Shown: positions 4,580-10,766 of the stretch, in pieces
Numbering within the stretch: position 1 is the stretch's first letter
Layout: the number at the start of each line of letters is the position of its first letter
NCBI RefSeq assembly: GCF_001956045.1
Contig: NZ_MRTH01000082.1
Span: 1-11,282, forward strand
Reading direction: 5' to 3'
From: Paenibacillus sp. FSL H7-0331
GTDB taxonomy: Bacteria > Bacillota > Bacilli > Paenibacillales > NBRC-103111
Length of the DNA: 11,282 nucleotides
Position numbers and translations under genes: made by a program
Notes under the pieces: model-generated
The model's database searches: none
What the model was told of the DNA's origin: nothing
Seen by the model: only the letters and a program-made list of their open reading frames with translations

Positions 4580-6643
4580 ATGACGAAATTAAATTCAGGT
4601 TCAAATAACAACGAGGATAAATACAAAAATGACAACGATAATTACCCAGAGTTTTCTGAATCAATTAAAAATCGATTTAAATCAATTGTTGGCGGCGGCA
4701 TTCCATTATTTACAACAGACGTAGAAGGATTATTTGATATCTTTCTAAACAATCTTCCACAAGAAGCAAGACAACATTATACATGTAGTTGTTGCAGACA
4801 TTTTGTAAATCGTTTTGGTGGACTTGTCTCGATTTCCGAAAGTGGTGAAGTAAGTTCAGTCTTATGGGATGAAAATGATACTCCTGATTTCTTCGTCGAA
4901 TCAGTTAAAGCAATGAAACGAAGTGTGCTTAAATCGAAAGTTACTGGCATTTTTGTTTCAAGTGACAGGGTTCTTGGTCAAGCACATTCAAATGGCTGGG
5001 ATCATATGTCCGTGACACTTCCTACAACTAAAGTTTATCATAATAGGTTGAAAACAGCAGGACAGGAAATGTCAGAAATGAAAGAAGAATATAGGATTTT
5101 GCTCGCTGGCCTGATGGAGTATCCTTTGGACGCTGTAGATCAAGCCGTTGCTCTATTAGAGTCGGAATCTCTGTACAGGTCTGATAGAGTACTTGGTGTT
5201 GCTAAATTCGCTCAAGAAATCCATAAACAACATCAAAATACTCCAAACAGTAGATTGCGAGACAATATTACTTGGTTGGCTGTTGCAAATGCCCCTTCTG
5301 GATTCTGCCATATTAAGAGTAGTATGATCGGAACCTTGCTTGATGATATTATTGCTGGACTCTCGTTTGATTCAATCAGTCGTAGATTTGCAGCAAAAAT
5401 GAATCCATCAAATTACCAGAGAGCACAAGTTGCACCATCACAGGGGAATATTCAACAAGCAGAAAAAATTGTTGAGCAAATGGGAATCGCTAACTCTCTA
5501 AGGAGAAGATATGCCACATTTGAAGAAATTCCACATTTCACATGGAAAGAAAATGAGTCTAGAAAGGTAAATATTAAAGAGGATATTAAAGCAATTGGTG
5601 GCGTATTTGGTAATATTATTCCAAAAGGTAATGCTATCAACAAAGTGGATTTGCCAAGTACAGTTATGACATGGGATAAATTTCAAAGGACGGTATTACC
5701 ATCAGCGGATAGCATCGAAGTTAAGGTTGATAATGCTAACAGATTAATGGCGTTGGTTACAGCCTCCGATGAAACTTCTCCTAATATTCTACAATGGGAC
5801 AATTCATTTAGTTGGTATTATCACGGTGGTATTGATGGTGAAATCAAGCGTAGAGTTGAGAGTGCTGGAGGAAGATATGAAAACAATGAAATTAGATGTT
5901 CTCTCATATGGGAAGGATACACAGACCTTGATTTGCACTGTATGACTCCTAAAGGTGAACATATCTACTATGGAACCAAAAGAGACGGATACGATGGTTG
6001 GTTAGATATTGATATGAATGGAGGATCGCATAGAGATTCTTTACCAGTAGAAAACATTAGATGGAGTACTAATGCACCGTATGGTCACTATAGATTTTAT
6101 GTACATAATTATTGTGAGAGAGGAAAAGGCAGCACTCCATTTAAAGTTGAGCTAGAAGTTAACGGAAAAATATACTCTTATAACGGTGTCGCAGGTAGCA
6201 CTAGCTATGAAACGGATGTGTTTACCTTTAATTATATAAAAGGACAGCAACCCAATATAAGTAATTCAAACTCAAATTCTTCAAATGATGCATGGAACAT
6301 TCCAGTGAATAGTTTTGCTAAAGTAAGTGGGATAACTAATTCTCCAAATCTGTGGGGTGAAGAACCAGTCGCTCATTCAGGTAATCACACTTTCTTTTTA
6401 CTTGAAGGATGCAAGGATTTGTCAGAGGGAAAAGGGAGAGGATTTTTTGTTGAAACTCTTAAATCTGATCTTCGTGAAATCAGAAAGACATTAGAGGCGT
6501 ACACTGCAAATACTCCAATAGAGGATGCTGATCAAGCCTCAGCTTGCGGCGTAGGATACTCAAAAGATAGTGAATGGGATTTGACTCTAAAAGTGACTTC
6601 AAATAATTCTATAAGACTTATTAAAATTGACAGATGGGATTAA
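4580..6643 (+). CDS. Large multidomain protein with a DUF2135/YfaP-like domain, 687 residues
   Basis: The start is ATG 4580, with GGGAG (4567-4571) 8 bases upstream; a TTG frame from 4565 begins inside that site. Residues 1-30 are Asn/Asp-rich and disordered. About 31-150 form the first domain, with a C69-x-C71-C72-x-H74 cluster (TCSCCRHF) that may bind metal. About 155-345 look helical. About 437-553 resemble the beta-sandwich DUF2135/YfaP-type domain: LIWEGYTDLDLHCMTPKGEH, GWLDIDMNGG, ENIRWSTNAPYGHYRFYVHN. A Ser/Asn linker (557-570) leads to a C-terminal domain (about 575-687) with HSGNHTFFLLEGC and GRGFFVETL. There is no signal peptide or membrane span, so it is probably cytoplasmic or packaged. 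Similar multidomain proteins of unknown role occur in phages and mobile elements, as far as I recall. The preceding train of small genes suggests a phage-derived origin. Function unknown. Confidence 0.85.
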   Translation: MTKLNSGSNNNEDKYKNDNDNYPEFSESIKNRFKSIVGGGIPLFTTDVEGLFDIFLNNLPQEARQHYTCSCCRHFVNRFGGLVSISESGEVSSVLWDENDTPDFFVESVKAMKRSVLKSKVTGIFVSSDRVLGQAHSNGWDHMSVTLPTTKVYHNRLKTAGQEMSEMKEEYRILLAGLMEYPLDAVDQAVALLESESLYRSDRVLGVAKFAQEIHKQHQNTPNSRLRDNITWLAVANAPSGFCHIKSSMIGTLLDDIIAGLSFDSISRRFAAKMNPSNYQRAQVAPSQGNIQQAEKIVEQMGIANSLRRRYATFEEIPHFTWKENESRKVNIKEDIKAIGGVFGNIIPKGNAINKVDLPSTVMTWDKFQRTVLPSADSIEVKVDNANRLMALVTASDETSPNILQWDNSFSWYYHGGIDGEIKRRVESAGGRYENNEIRCSLIWEGYTDLDLHCMTPKGEHIYYGTKRDGYDGWLDIDMNGGSHRDSLPVENIRWSTNAPYGHYRFYVHNYCERGKGSTPFKVELEVNGKIYSYNGVAGSTSYETDVFTFNYIKGQQPNISNSNSNSSNDAWNIPVNSFAKVSGITNSPNLWGEEPVAHSGNHTFFLLEGCKDLSEGKGRGFFVETLKSDLREIRKTLEAYTANTPIEDADQASACGVGYSKDSEWDLTLKVTSNNSIRLIKIDRWD

Positions 6644-6661
6644 TTTTGAAATAGCAATTTG

Positions 6662-6696
6662 GAGGAAGTGAAGAATCATATACTCTTCATTTCCTC
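6662..6696 (+). other. 13-bp stem-loop between two plus-strand genes
   Basis: GAGGAAGTGAAGA (6662-6674) pairs with TCTTCATTTCCTC (6684-6696) with a single G-U wobble and a 9-base loop, 18 bases after the stop of the large gene. What follows is AATAAAAC, with no T tract, so it is not a standard terminator. It may stabilise the 3' end of the message or reduce expression of the following 65-residue gene. Confidence 0.5.
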
Positions 6697-6728
6697 AATA
6701 AAACTTGTGTTATATGGGAGATTAAAGA

Positions 6729-6926
6729 ATGAAAAATAAGAATTATAAAAACGATCCGAACTGGTTAGGATTTGTTTTGTTAAATGAAAGAGAATTACAT
6801 AAAGTCGATGACATTAAGGGAAAAACGCTTGCGGAGTACGGAGATGTTTCATTCGAATTACTGGATAGTCCGAGTAGTGGAGAGATTTTCACAAGATTCT
6901 ACGAATTACACGCTGCCAAGAGATAA
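6729..6926 (+). CDS. Small hypothetical protein, 65 residues
   Basis: ATG 6729 follows GGGAG at usable spacing, and the frame ends at TAA 6924-6926. The N-terminus is basic and Asn-rich (KNKNYKNDPNWLGFVLLNER). The middle mixes helix and beta (LAEYGDVSFELLD), and the end is FTRFYELHAAKR. No motif, signal or membrane span is recognised. It lies 85 bases past the large gene, after a strong stem-loop, and may be the last gene of that transcription unit. Function unknown. Confidence 0.6.
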   Translation: MKNKNYKNDPNWLGFVLLNERELHKVDDIKGKTLAEYGDVSFELLDSPSSGEIFTRFYELHAAKR

Positions 6927-6978
6927 TAAAACTCGTTTTTTAAAGGCTTCTTTTATTGGAAAAGTATGATGCAATAAG

Positions 6979-7001
6979 AAAAAAGCACCATTGCTGATGC
7001 T
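6979..7001 (-). terminator. Rho-independent terminator of the spore-surface-like gene
   Basis: On the minus strand AGCATC (7001-6996) pairs with GGTGCT (6989-6984), with one T-G wobble and a 6-base loop, followed at once by TTTTTT (6984-6979). It starts 11 bases after the stop codon of the gene at 7012-7434. Confidence 0.7.
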
Positions 7002-7011
7002 AATGTTTATA

Positions 7012-7434
7012 TTACCTAGTTTGTACAGCTAGCCCACTAAAAGAAATTGGGCCAACAACATCAGCTCTCGTATTTGCAGTTTGGTTTTCTGCGGTCAATG
7101 TATAAACGTGATTGCCTGATTTCACATTTCTATCGATTGATTGGAAAGTAACAGCATAGTTTTGTTCAGAAGCTGCGGATTCAATACCTACTTTTGTATT
7201 GAAAATTTCCTTTCCGTCACGGAAAATTCTGAAAAGAATTTGTGCGATGCCAGTGATTCCTCTAACGCCGACCGTGGCTACTAGTTCTACTCGATTAGGT
7301 TGAGAATTCATGGGAATTTTTAAGCGGATTTTTGCAAGAGTAACCCTTTTTGGTGAACGAGGGATAATAAAAGACTTGGATTGATTAAATCTACTTCGGG
7401 GCTGAACTGCTTGCTTATCGAGAATACGCACCAA
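7012..7434 (-). CDS. Probable spore-surface (exosporium ExsC-like) beta protein, 140 residues
   Basis: The start is taken as TTG 7434, 8 bases after AAAGGAG (7449-7443); a GTG at 7443 overlaps that site. The protein begins MVRILDKQAVQPRSRFNQ. It has RSPKRVTLAKIRLKIP (about 26-41) and PNRVELVATVGVRGI, then ILFRIFRDGKEIFNT, FQSIDRNVKSGNHVYTLTAE and finally VVGPISFSGLAV. Alternating beta strands without a signal peptide, with a short conserved-looking N-terminus, recall the small exosporium or spore-coat proteins of Bacillales (ExsC type), which assemble on the spore from the mother cell. The assignment is from memory of the family pattern. It is monocistronic, with its own terminator. A sigma-E or sigma-K promoter would be expected, but none is clear. 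Confidence 0.5.
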   Translation of the reverse strand: MVRILDKQAVQPRSRFNQSKSFIIPRSPKRVTLAKIRLKIPMNSQPNRVELVATVGVRGITGIAQILFRIFRDGKEIFNTKVGIESAASEQNYAVTFQSIDRNVKSGNHVYTLTAENQTANTRADVVGPISFSGLAVQTR

Positions 7435-7443
7435 TCTAACCAC

Positions 7444-7752
7444 TCCTTTGTTCGATATCGTTCAGAATATGCTGAGATTAAGGAGAGTGATTGTGCAGTT
7501 TATCTATGAGCGAGAAGTTTAGTAACTAATATGAGAAATTCAATAAATCACAGCAGATAAAATTCGTATTTCATTTCATTTGATCTGGAGTTACTGTCAC
7601 AACAAAACTTCTAGATTTCACTAGTATACGATATTGTGAATATTTCAAAATTAATGTAGCAATAAAGAAAAAAAACTGGATTAATTAATTAAATTTGGAT
7701 GTGTAATTGACAATGTAACGCAAAGTCGTCCGGAAAGGGCTGGAGAGATGGC
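7444..7752. other. Divergent intergenic region
   Basis: About 310 bases lie between the minus-strand spore-surface-like gene and the plus-strand membrane-protein gene. The stretch holds the minus-strand ribosome binding site (7443-7449). A TTGACA at 7707-7712 has no partner -10 box, and TTAATTAATTAA is at 7681-7692. A 12-codon frame at 7491-7529 behind AAGGAG may be the remains of a small gene. No full promoter could be assigned in either direction. Confidence 0.4.
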
Positions 7753-8280
7753 ATGAGGACTTGTCCAACTTGCAACAGTGACAAAGTAAAACAAACAACT
7801 TCTATTTTCACTAGATTATTGTTATCTACGTATATATTTTTAACTTTTTTATTCTTTATTGGTAGGGTTAATGACGACTCATTAATTGCTCTATTCCCTT
7901 TAATACTTCCCCATTTGTATTTTTGTCTCGATTGCAACAATATCTTCTTTAGGATATTACCAAAATGGAATAAGGATAGTATATTAAATGTTACTGCTTT
8001 GGATAAGTATTTATTTGCAATATTACCTTCAATATTATTAATTACACTACTAATCACGTTTTTTCCCTATACTGGTCTTGGTAGAATTGTCTATTTACCG
8101 TTTATCTTTCTTCTAAACAGCGCAATACTAATTATTAGTTTATTAAGAACAAGACAATTGAATCGGAGGGGTTATCTTTTTGGTGGAGTACTGTTGACTT
8201 TAATATTCACAATAGCATTGTACCCCCAAGAGTATAATCCACATGTTTTAAAGCAAATTTGGGTAGCTGTATTTGGCTGA
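7753..8280 (+). CDS. Membrane protein with two separated CxxC pairs, 175 residues
   Basis: ATG 7753 follows GGAGAG (7742-7747). The protein opens with C4-x2-C7 (CPTC) and has C58-x2-C61 (CLDC). Together these could form a zinc ribbon like those of other Bacillales proteins that begin CP-C, but here a hydrophobic span (about 18-37) and a second hydrophobic stretch (about 43-57) lie between them. Further spans are likely at about 86-104, 111-131 and 141-157. Joining the pairs would need both on the same side of the membrane, which two spans allow. Basic residues after the fourth stretch (RTRQLNRRG) suggest that loop is cytoplasmic. I know no function. It is followed 71 bases later by a soluble-protein gene in the same direction. 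Confidence 0.75.
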   Translation: MRTCPTCNSDKVKQTTSIFTRLLLSTYIFLTFLFFIGRVNDDSLIALFPLILPHLYFCLDCNNIFFRILPKWNKDSILNVTALDKYLFAILPSILLITLLITFFPYTGLGRIVYLPFIFLLNSAILIISLLRTRQLNRRGYLFGGVLLTLIFTIALYPQEYNPHVLKQIWVAVFG

Positions 8281-8354
8281 TAAATTAGTTGAGAAGCTAG
8301 GAGTTTTGTTCAGACTACGACGTGGGTTAAATATTTCTATTCTGGAGCGCAATG

Positions 8355-8816
8355 ATGGAGCAGTTAACACCAGAACTAAGGACATCGCTGGAAAAAAATA
8401 ATTTCATTGAACGATATAGAAGTTTATCTTCAAAGTATAGATTTGATTCGAAAGATAGACTTGAAAAATACGGGAAGAGTGAGGCACTAGCCATCTTTAA
8501 TGAATTAGGATACGATGCTTCATTCAACACGAAAGAGAGTTTCTTTAAGATTGTAGATAAATTTCCTCCCTACAGGTTCCAATTTCATATATCCCTTAAG
8601 TATGGAGCTGTAGAGTTGATATGGGTGGTATGGAAAGATGATTTGATTCAGAGGTCTATTGGCCCTTGGGGTTTAATAAAGAGTTATCTGGATGGTAATT
8701 TTGATGATGATAAAATTTTTCTTCCTAGATTTCGAATTTACGATGATTTGAGGGGAATATTAAAAGAGGCATTAAACATGTATGAAGACTTTAAGCGGGA
8801 GATGCTTGCTAAATAG
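8355..8816 (+). CDS. Soluble hypothetical protein, 153 residues
   Basis: Two Met codons stand in tandem at 8352 and 8355. GGAG (8344-8347) is 4 bases from the first and 7 from the second, so 8355 is preferred. The N-terminal third is helical and charged (RYRSLSSKYRFDSKDRLEKY). The centre is beta-rich with aromatic residues (YRFQFHISLKYGAVELIWVV, then GPWGLIK). The C-terminal part is a helix (LRGILKEALNMYEDFKREML). The pattern, an alpha-beta fold with a Trp-rich centre, is reminiscent of small immunity or antitoxin-like proteins of Firmicutes, but I see no diagnostic motif and no toxin beside it. Function unknown. Confidence 0.75.
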   Translation: MEQLTPELRTSLEKNNFIERYRSLSSKYRFDSKDRLEKYGKSEALAIFNELGYDASFNTKESFFKIVDKFPPYRFQFHISLKYGAVELIWVVWKDDLIQRSIGPWGLIKSYLDGNFDDDKIFLPRFRIYDDLRGILKEALNMYEDFKREMLAK

Positions 8817-8859
8817 GCTCTCCCAATAAAATCCGCATTTTAATAGAACAATAATAGTT

Positions 8860-8988
8860 ATGAATGACGAATTATTTCTTAATATAAATATATTTTCTGT
8901 TAAGGATCATAGAATTGTTGGTTCAATAAAATATGAAATAATTTATACATTTGGAGAAAAACAAGAACCTGCTATGTGGCATTCATAG
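8860..8988 (+). CDS. Doubtful small frame, 42 residues
   Basis: ATG 8860 opens a frame reading NDELFLNINIFSVKDHRIVG and ending EPAMWHS at TAG 8986-8988. The sequence looks protein-like (a beta-rich pattern with YEIIYTFGEKQ), but there is no ribosome binding site, and the last codons and the stop lie inside a perfect terminator stem. It may be the stub of a longer gene cut off by rearrangement, or chance. Low confidence. Confidence 0.25.
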   Translation: MNDELFLNINIFSVKDHRIVGSIKYEIIYTFGEKQEPAMWHS

Positions 8989-9010
8989 CAGGTTTGATTT
9001 TTATATTTTA
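8966..9010. terminator. Strong rho-independent terminator, two-way
   Basis: AACCTGCTATG (8966-8976) and CATAGCAGGTT (8984-8994) form a perfect 11-bp stem with a 7-base loop, followed by TGATTTTTATATTTTA on the plus strand. On the minus strand it is followed by CTTGTTTTTC. It therefore serves both the plus-strand genes ending by 8816 or 8988 and the minus-strand gene ending at 9001. Confidence 0.85.
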
Positions 9011-9252
9011 ATTGTATTTTCCTCAGTTGCATCAAACCATTCAATTTCACATTCTGGAGCTATTATTGGGAGTGAACTTCCATCGGAAGTGTATATGTCT
9101 CCATCTAGACCATTGAGTGTTCGATTGTTTAGTTTGTCAGATACATAAGCTAGCGCAGCCTCACTAGTTTCTGTATGAAACACCACCATATTGACAGGAA
9201 TAGATAATCTTCCTTTTACTATAAATTTGCTGCGTTTGGTTTTTGATTCCAT
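9001..9252 (-). CDS. Small hypothetical protein, 83 residues
   Basis: ATG at 9252-9250 follows AGGAG with 8 bases of spacing on the minus strand. The basic start (ESKTKRSKFIVKGRLSIP) leads into VNMVVFHTETSEAALAYVSD, then a Gly/Asp/Ser-rich stretch (GLDGDIYTSDGSS) and an acidic end (EIEWFDATEENTIKI). This suggests a small beta protein; no signal peptide or membrane span is seen and no family is recognised. It is transcribed divergently from the S24 repressor across a shared 216-base region, which makes it a candidate for control by that repressor. Its stop is 6 bases from the strong terminator. Confidence 0.65.
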   Translation of the reverse strand: MESKTKRSKFIVKGRLSIPVNMVVFHTETSEAALAYVSDKLNNRTLNGLDGDIYTSDGSSLPIIAPECEIEWFDATEENTIKI

Positions 9253-9306
9253 TTAATCATCTCCTGATAATGTTGTGTGGCAATATGGCGATGTAGTGGT
9301 ATGGAT

Positions 9307-9335
9307 AGTGTAACATGAAATTGCTAGATATACAA
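9307..9335 (-). promoter_or_regulatory. Candidate promoter for the 83-residue gene
   Basis: On the minus strand TTGTAT (9335-9330) and TACACT (9312-9307) are 17 bases apart, and TG stands one base before the -10 box (extended -10). The hexamer matches are only moderate (3 and 4 of 6), so this is a candidate. Confidence 0.35.
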
Positions 9336-9360
9336 ACGTATGTTCTCTATGATTTCTCAC

Positions 9361-9389
9361 TTGCACGCCCTCTCTTATTTGGTTACAAT
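9361..9389 (+). promoter_or_regulatory. Sigma-A-type promoter of the S24 repressor gene
   Basis: TTGCAC (9361-9366) and TACAAT (9384-9389) are separated by exactly 17 bases; the matches to consensus are 4 and 5 of 6. The expected start is near 9396, about 73 bases before the start codon 9469. The first TGGTTACA site overlaps the -10 box. Confidence 0.7.
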
Positions 9390-9468
9390 TGTGTTAGTAG
9401 TTATGTAACCACAATACAACATTCGGCAAACACAATTGCAACCGAATTTTACAGGGGGTTGGTTACAA
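9379..9468 (+). promoter_or_regulatory. Likely operator array for the S24 repressor
   Basis: The 10-base word TTGGTTACAA occurs at 9379-9388 and again at 9459-9468, and its core TGGTTACA occurs inverted at 9404-9411. The first copy overlaps the -10 box, the inverted copy lies in the leader, and the third sits between the ribosome binding site and the start codon. Two further inverted repeats lie between: CAATTGTGTT (9386-9395) with AACACAATTG (9429-9438), and ATTCGG (9421-9426) with CCGAAT (9442-9447). Self-binding by the encoded repressor is inferred from position. Confidence 0.6.
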
Positions 9469-10524
9469 ATGAAACCAAGCGGTATAGAGTTCGGTGGTTT
9501 TATTAAAATGCTAAGAAAAAGAGCAAATTTAACTGTAAGAGAGTTGGAAGATAGATCTGGAGTATCTCATTCATATATTACACAACTGGAAAATGGTAAG
9601 CGCGGTGTACCTTCTCCAGAGATTCTAAATAAAATTTCTGAACCATTACTAATTAATTATGATGAACTGATGTTAAAAGCAGGATATATAAACACAGAAT
9701 ATAGTTATCAGGCTCCTTTACCATTATTTGAAGGTGGATACACAAGAGAAGAAACCATGCTTGCACTATATGTCTTTGGAACAAATATTAAACGATTAAG
9801 AGAACAGTTAGGATATAATGCTGAAGATATTGCAAATACATTGAGCCTAAGCTTCGAAGACTATTTGAGGATTGAAACAGGAACGTTTGAACTGTCATTT
9901 GAACTCATCGATAAAATTGCTGGTTACTTTGAAAAAAATTCATCTAAGCTTGTCCATGAAAGAACATATTTCAATGATGATGATGAACACTTATTTGTTC
10001 AAATGTATATGTCAATTTATTACAAAAATAAAGTAAGTCAAGATAATATTGACCAAATTAAGTCACAAATTTCAGTTCTAGGTAATGCACCGGAAAACAC
10101 ATACGATATTAATAGAATGGTAGAGGCCATTCGTGATGATTTAATTGTGCAAATACCTATCTATGGCGCGATAAAAGCAGGAAATGATTTCGTAGCAGAA
10201 CAAAATATTGTTGGTTATAAAGTTGCTTCTAAAAAGGAAGTTTCCGATGGAGAATATTTTTATTTAATTGTAAAGGGAGATTCTATGATTGATGAAGGTA
10301 TAAGAGAAAACTATAAAGTACTAGTAAGAAAACAAACCTTTGTCGAGAATGGGAAAATAGGTGTAATAATTATTAATGGGGATGAAGCTACATTAAAACG
10401 GGTGTTCTATGATGGTGAAAATGTAATTCTTCAAGCATCAAACAAAGATATTCCTCCACGTGTTATAGCCATTCGAGATGTAATGATTCAAGGTCAGGTG
10501 AAATCGGTGGTGTTTGACGTATAA
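9469..10524 (+). CDS. Phage-type repressor: two HTH domains plus S24 (LexA/CI) self-cleavage domain, 351 residues
   Basis: ATG 9469 follows AGGGGG (9453-9458); an in-frame TTG at 9436 lacks a site. An XRE/HTH_3 domain covers about 7-65 (LRKRANLTVRELEDRSGVSH, then ITQLENGKRGVPSPE). A second XRE-like domain lies at about 100-160 (GTNIKRLREQLGYNAEDIAN, LSLSFEDYLRIETG). The C-terminal S24 domain begins near 228 (QIPIYGAIKAGNDF). It has the Ala-Gly cleavage bond at 237-238, the nucleophile Ser272 in KGDSM and the general base Lys310 in ATLKRVF, so it should be able to cut itself when RecA filaments form, as LexA and lambda CI do. Two HTH domains before S24 are unusual; most family members have one. 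The gene has its own promoter with matching operator-like sites, so self-repression and SOS-linked induction are likely. It probably controls the divergent 83-residue gene and/or downstream genes. Confidence 0.9.
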   Translation: MKPSGIEFGGFIKMLRKRANLTVRELEDRSGVSHSYITQLENGKRGVPSPEILNKISEPLLINYDELMLKAGYINTEYSYQAPLPLFEGGYTREETMLALYVFGTNIKRLREQLGYNAEDIANTLSLSFEDYLRIETGTFELSFELIDKIAGYFEKNSSKLVHERTYFNDDDEHLFVQMYMSIYYKNKVSQDNIDQIKSQISVLGNAPENTYDINRMVEAIRDDLIVQIPIYGAIKAGNDFVAEQNIVGYKVASKKEVSDGEYFYLIVKGDSMIDEGIRENYKVLVRKQTFVENGKIGVIIINGDEATLKRVFYDGENVILQASNKDIPPRVIAIRDVMIQGQVKSVVFDV

Positions 10525-10757
10525 TGACTAAAATTGATGTTTACTACGATTATACCGATGAAGGGTTAAGTCCAAAATGGATGCTGGTACATTTCGGAGT
10601 GATACTCCATTTGAGCAGAAGACAGCTGAAGAGTTTATTTAAGTGGAAATGGGATTAACAATTACACCTCCTGATTTAATAATGAGTTCTGAAAAAGAGG
10701 GGCAGTTCGGTGTAAGCACTCGCAATTGATGCTAATGAATTATATGCGTGGAGATAA
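10524..10757 (+). pseudogene. Decayed small gene directly after the repressor
   Basis: ATG 10524 overlaps the repressor stop (TAATG), a coupled arrangement. Frame one gives TKIDVYYDYTDEGLSPKWML and would stop at 10656-10658 after a doubtful tail. The better sequence moves to the next frame near 10592: FRSDTPFEQKTAEEFI, a TAA at 10640-10642, then VEMGLTITPPDLIMSSEKEG. It moves again near 10715: ALAIDANELYAWR, ending at TAA 10755-10757. Joined, these give about 77 residues of continuous, protein-like sequence. Two one-base shifts and one stop mean the gene is dead. A 44-residue product from frame one is the only thing still readable. Its former role is unknown, but it was once co-expressed with the repressor. 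Confidence 0.65.
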
Positions 10758-10766
10758 GGAGAGAAT

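Noticed and set aside
5452..5686. Two minus-strand frames inside the 687-residue gene
   Set aside because: They lie antisense within a long, well-supported gene and have no ribosome binding sites.
7491..7529. 12-codon frame with TTG start behind AAGGAG
   Set aside because: It is too short to support as a gene; kept only as a note in the intergenic entry.
7689..8057. 122-codon minus-strand frame opposite the membrane-protein gene
   Set aside because: It has no ribosome binding site, and the plus-strand frame has a site, CxxC pairs and clear membrane spans.
8306..8401. 31-codon frame with TTG start before the 153-residue gene
   Set aside because: The AGGAG is only 2 bases from the TTG, and the frame overlaps the start of a better gene.
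9315..9506. 63-codon plus-strand frame across the repressor promoter
   Set aside because: It has no ribosome binding site, covers the promoter and operator sites, and overlaps the real repressor start in another frame.
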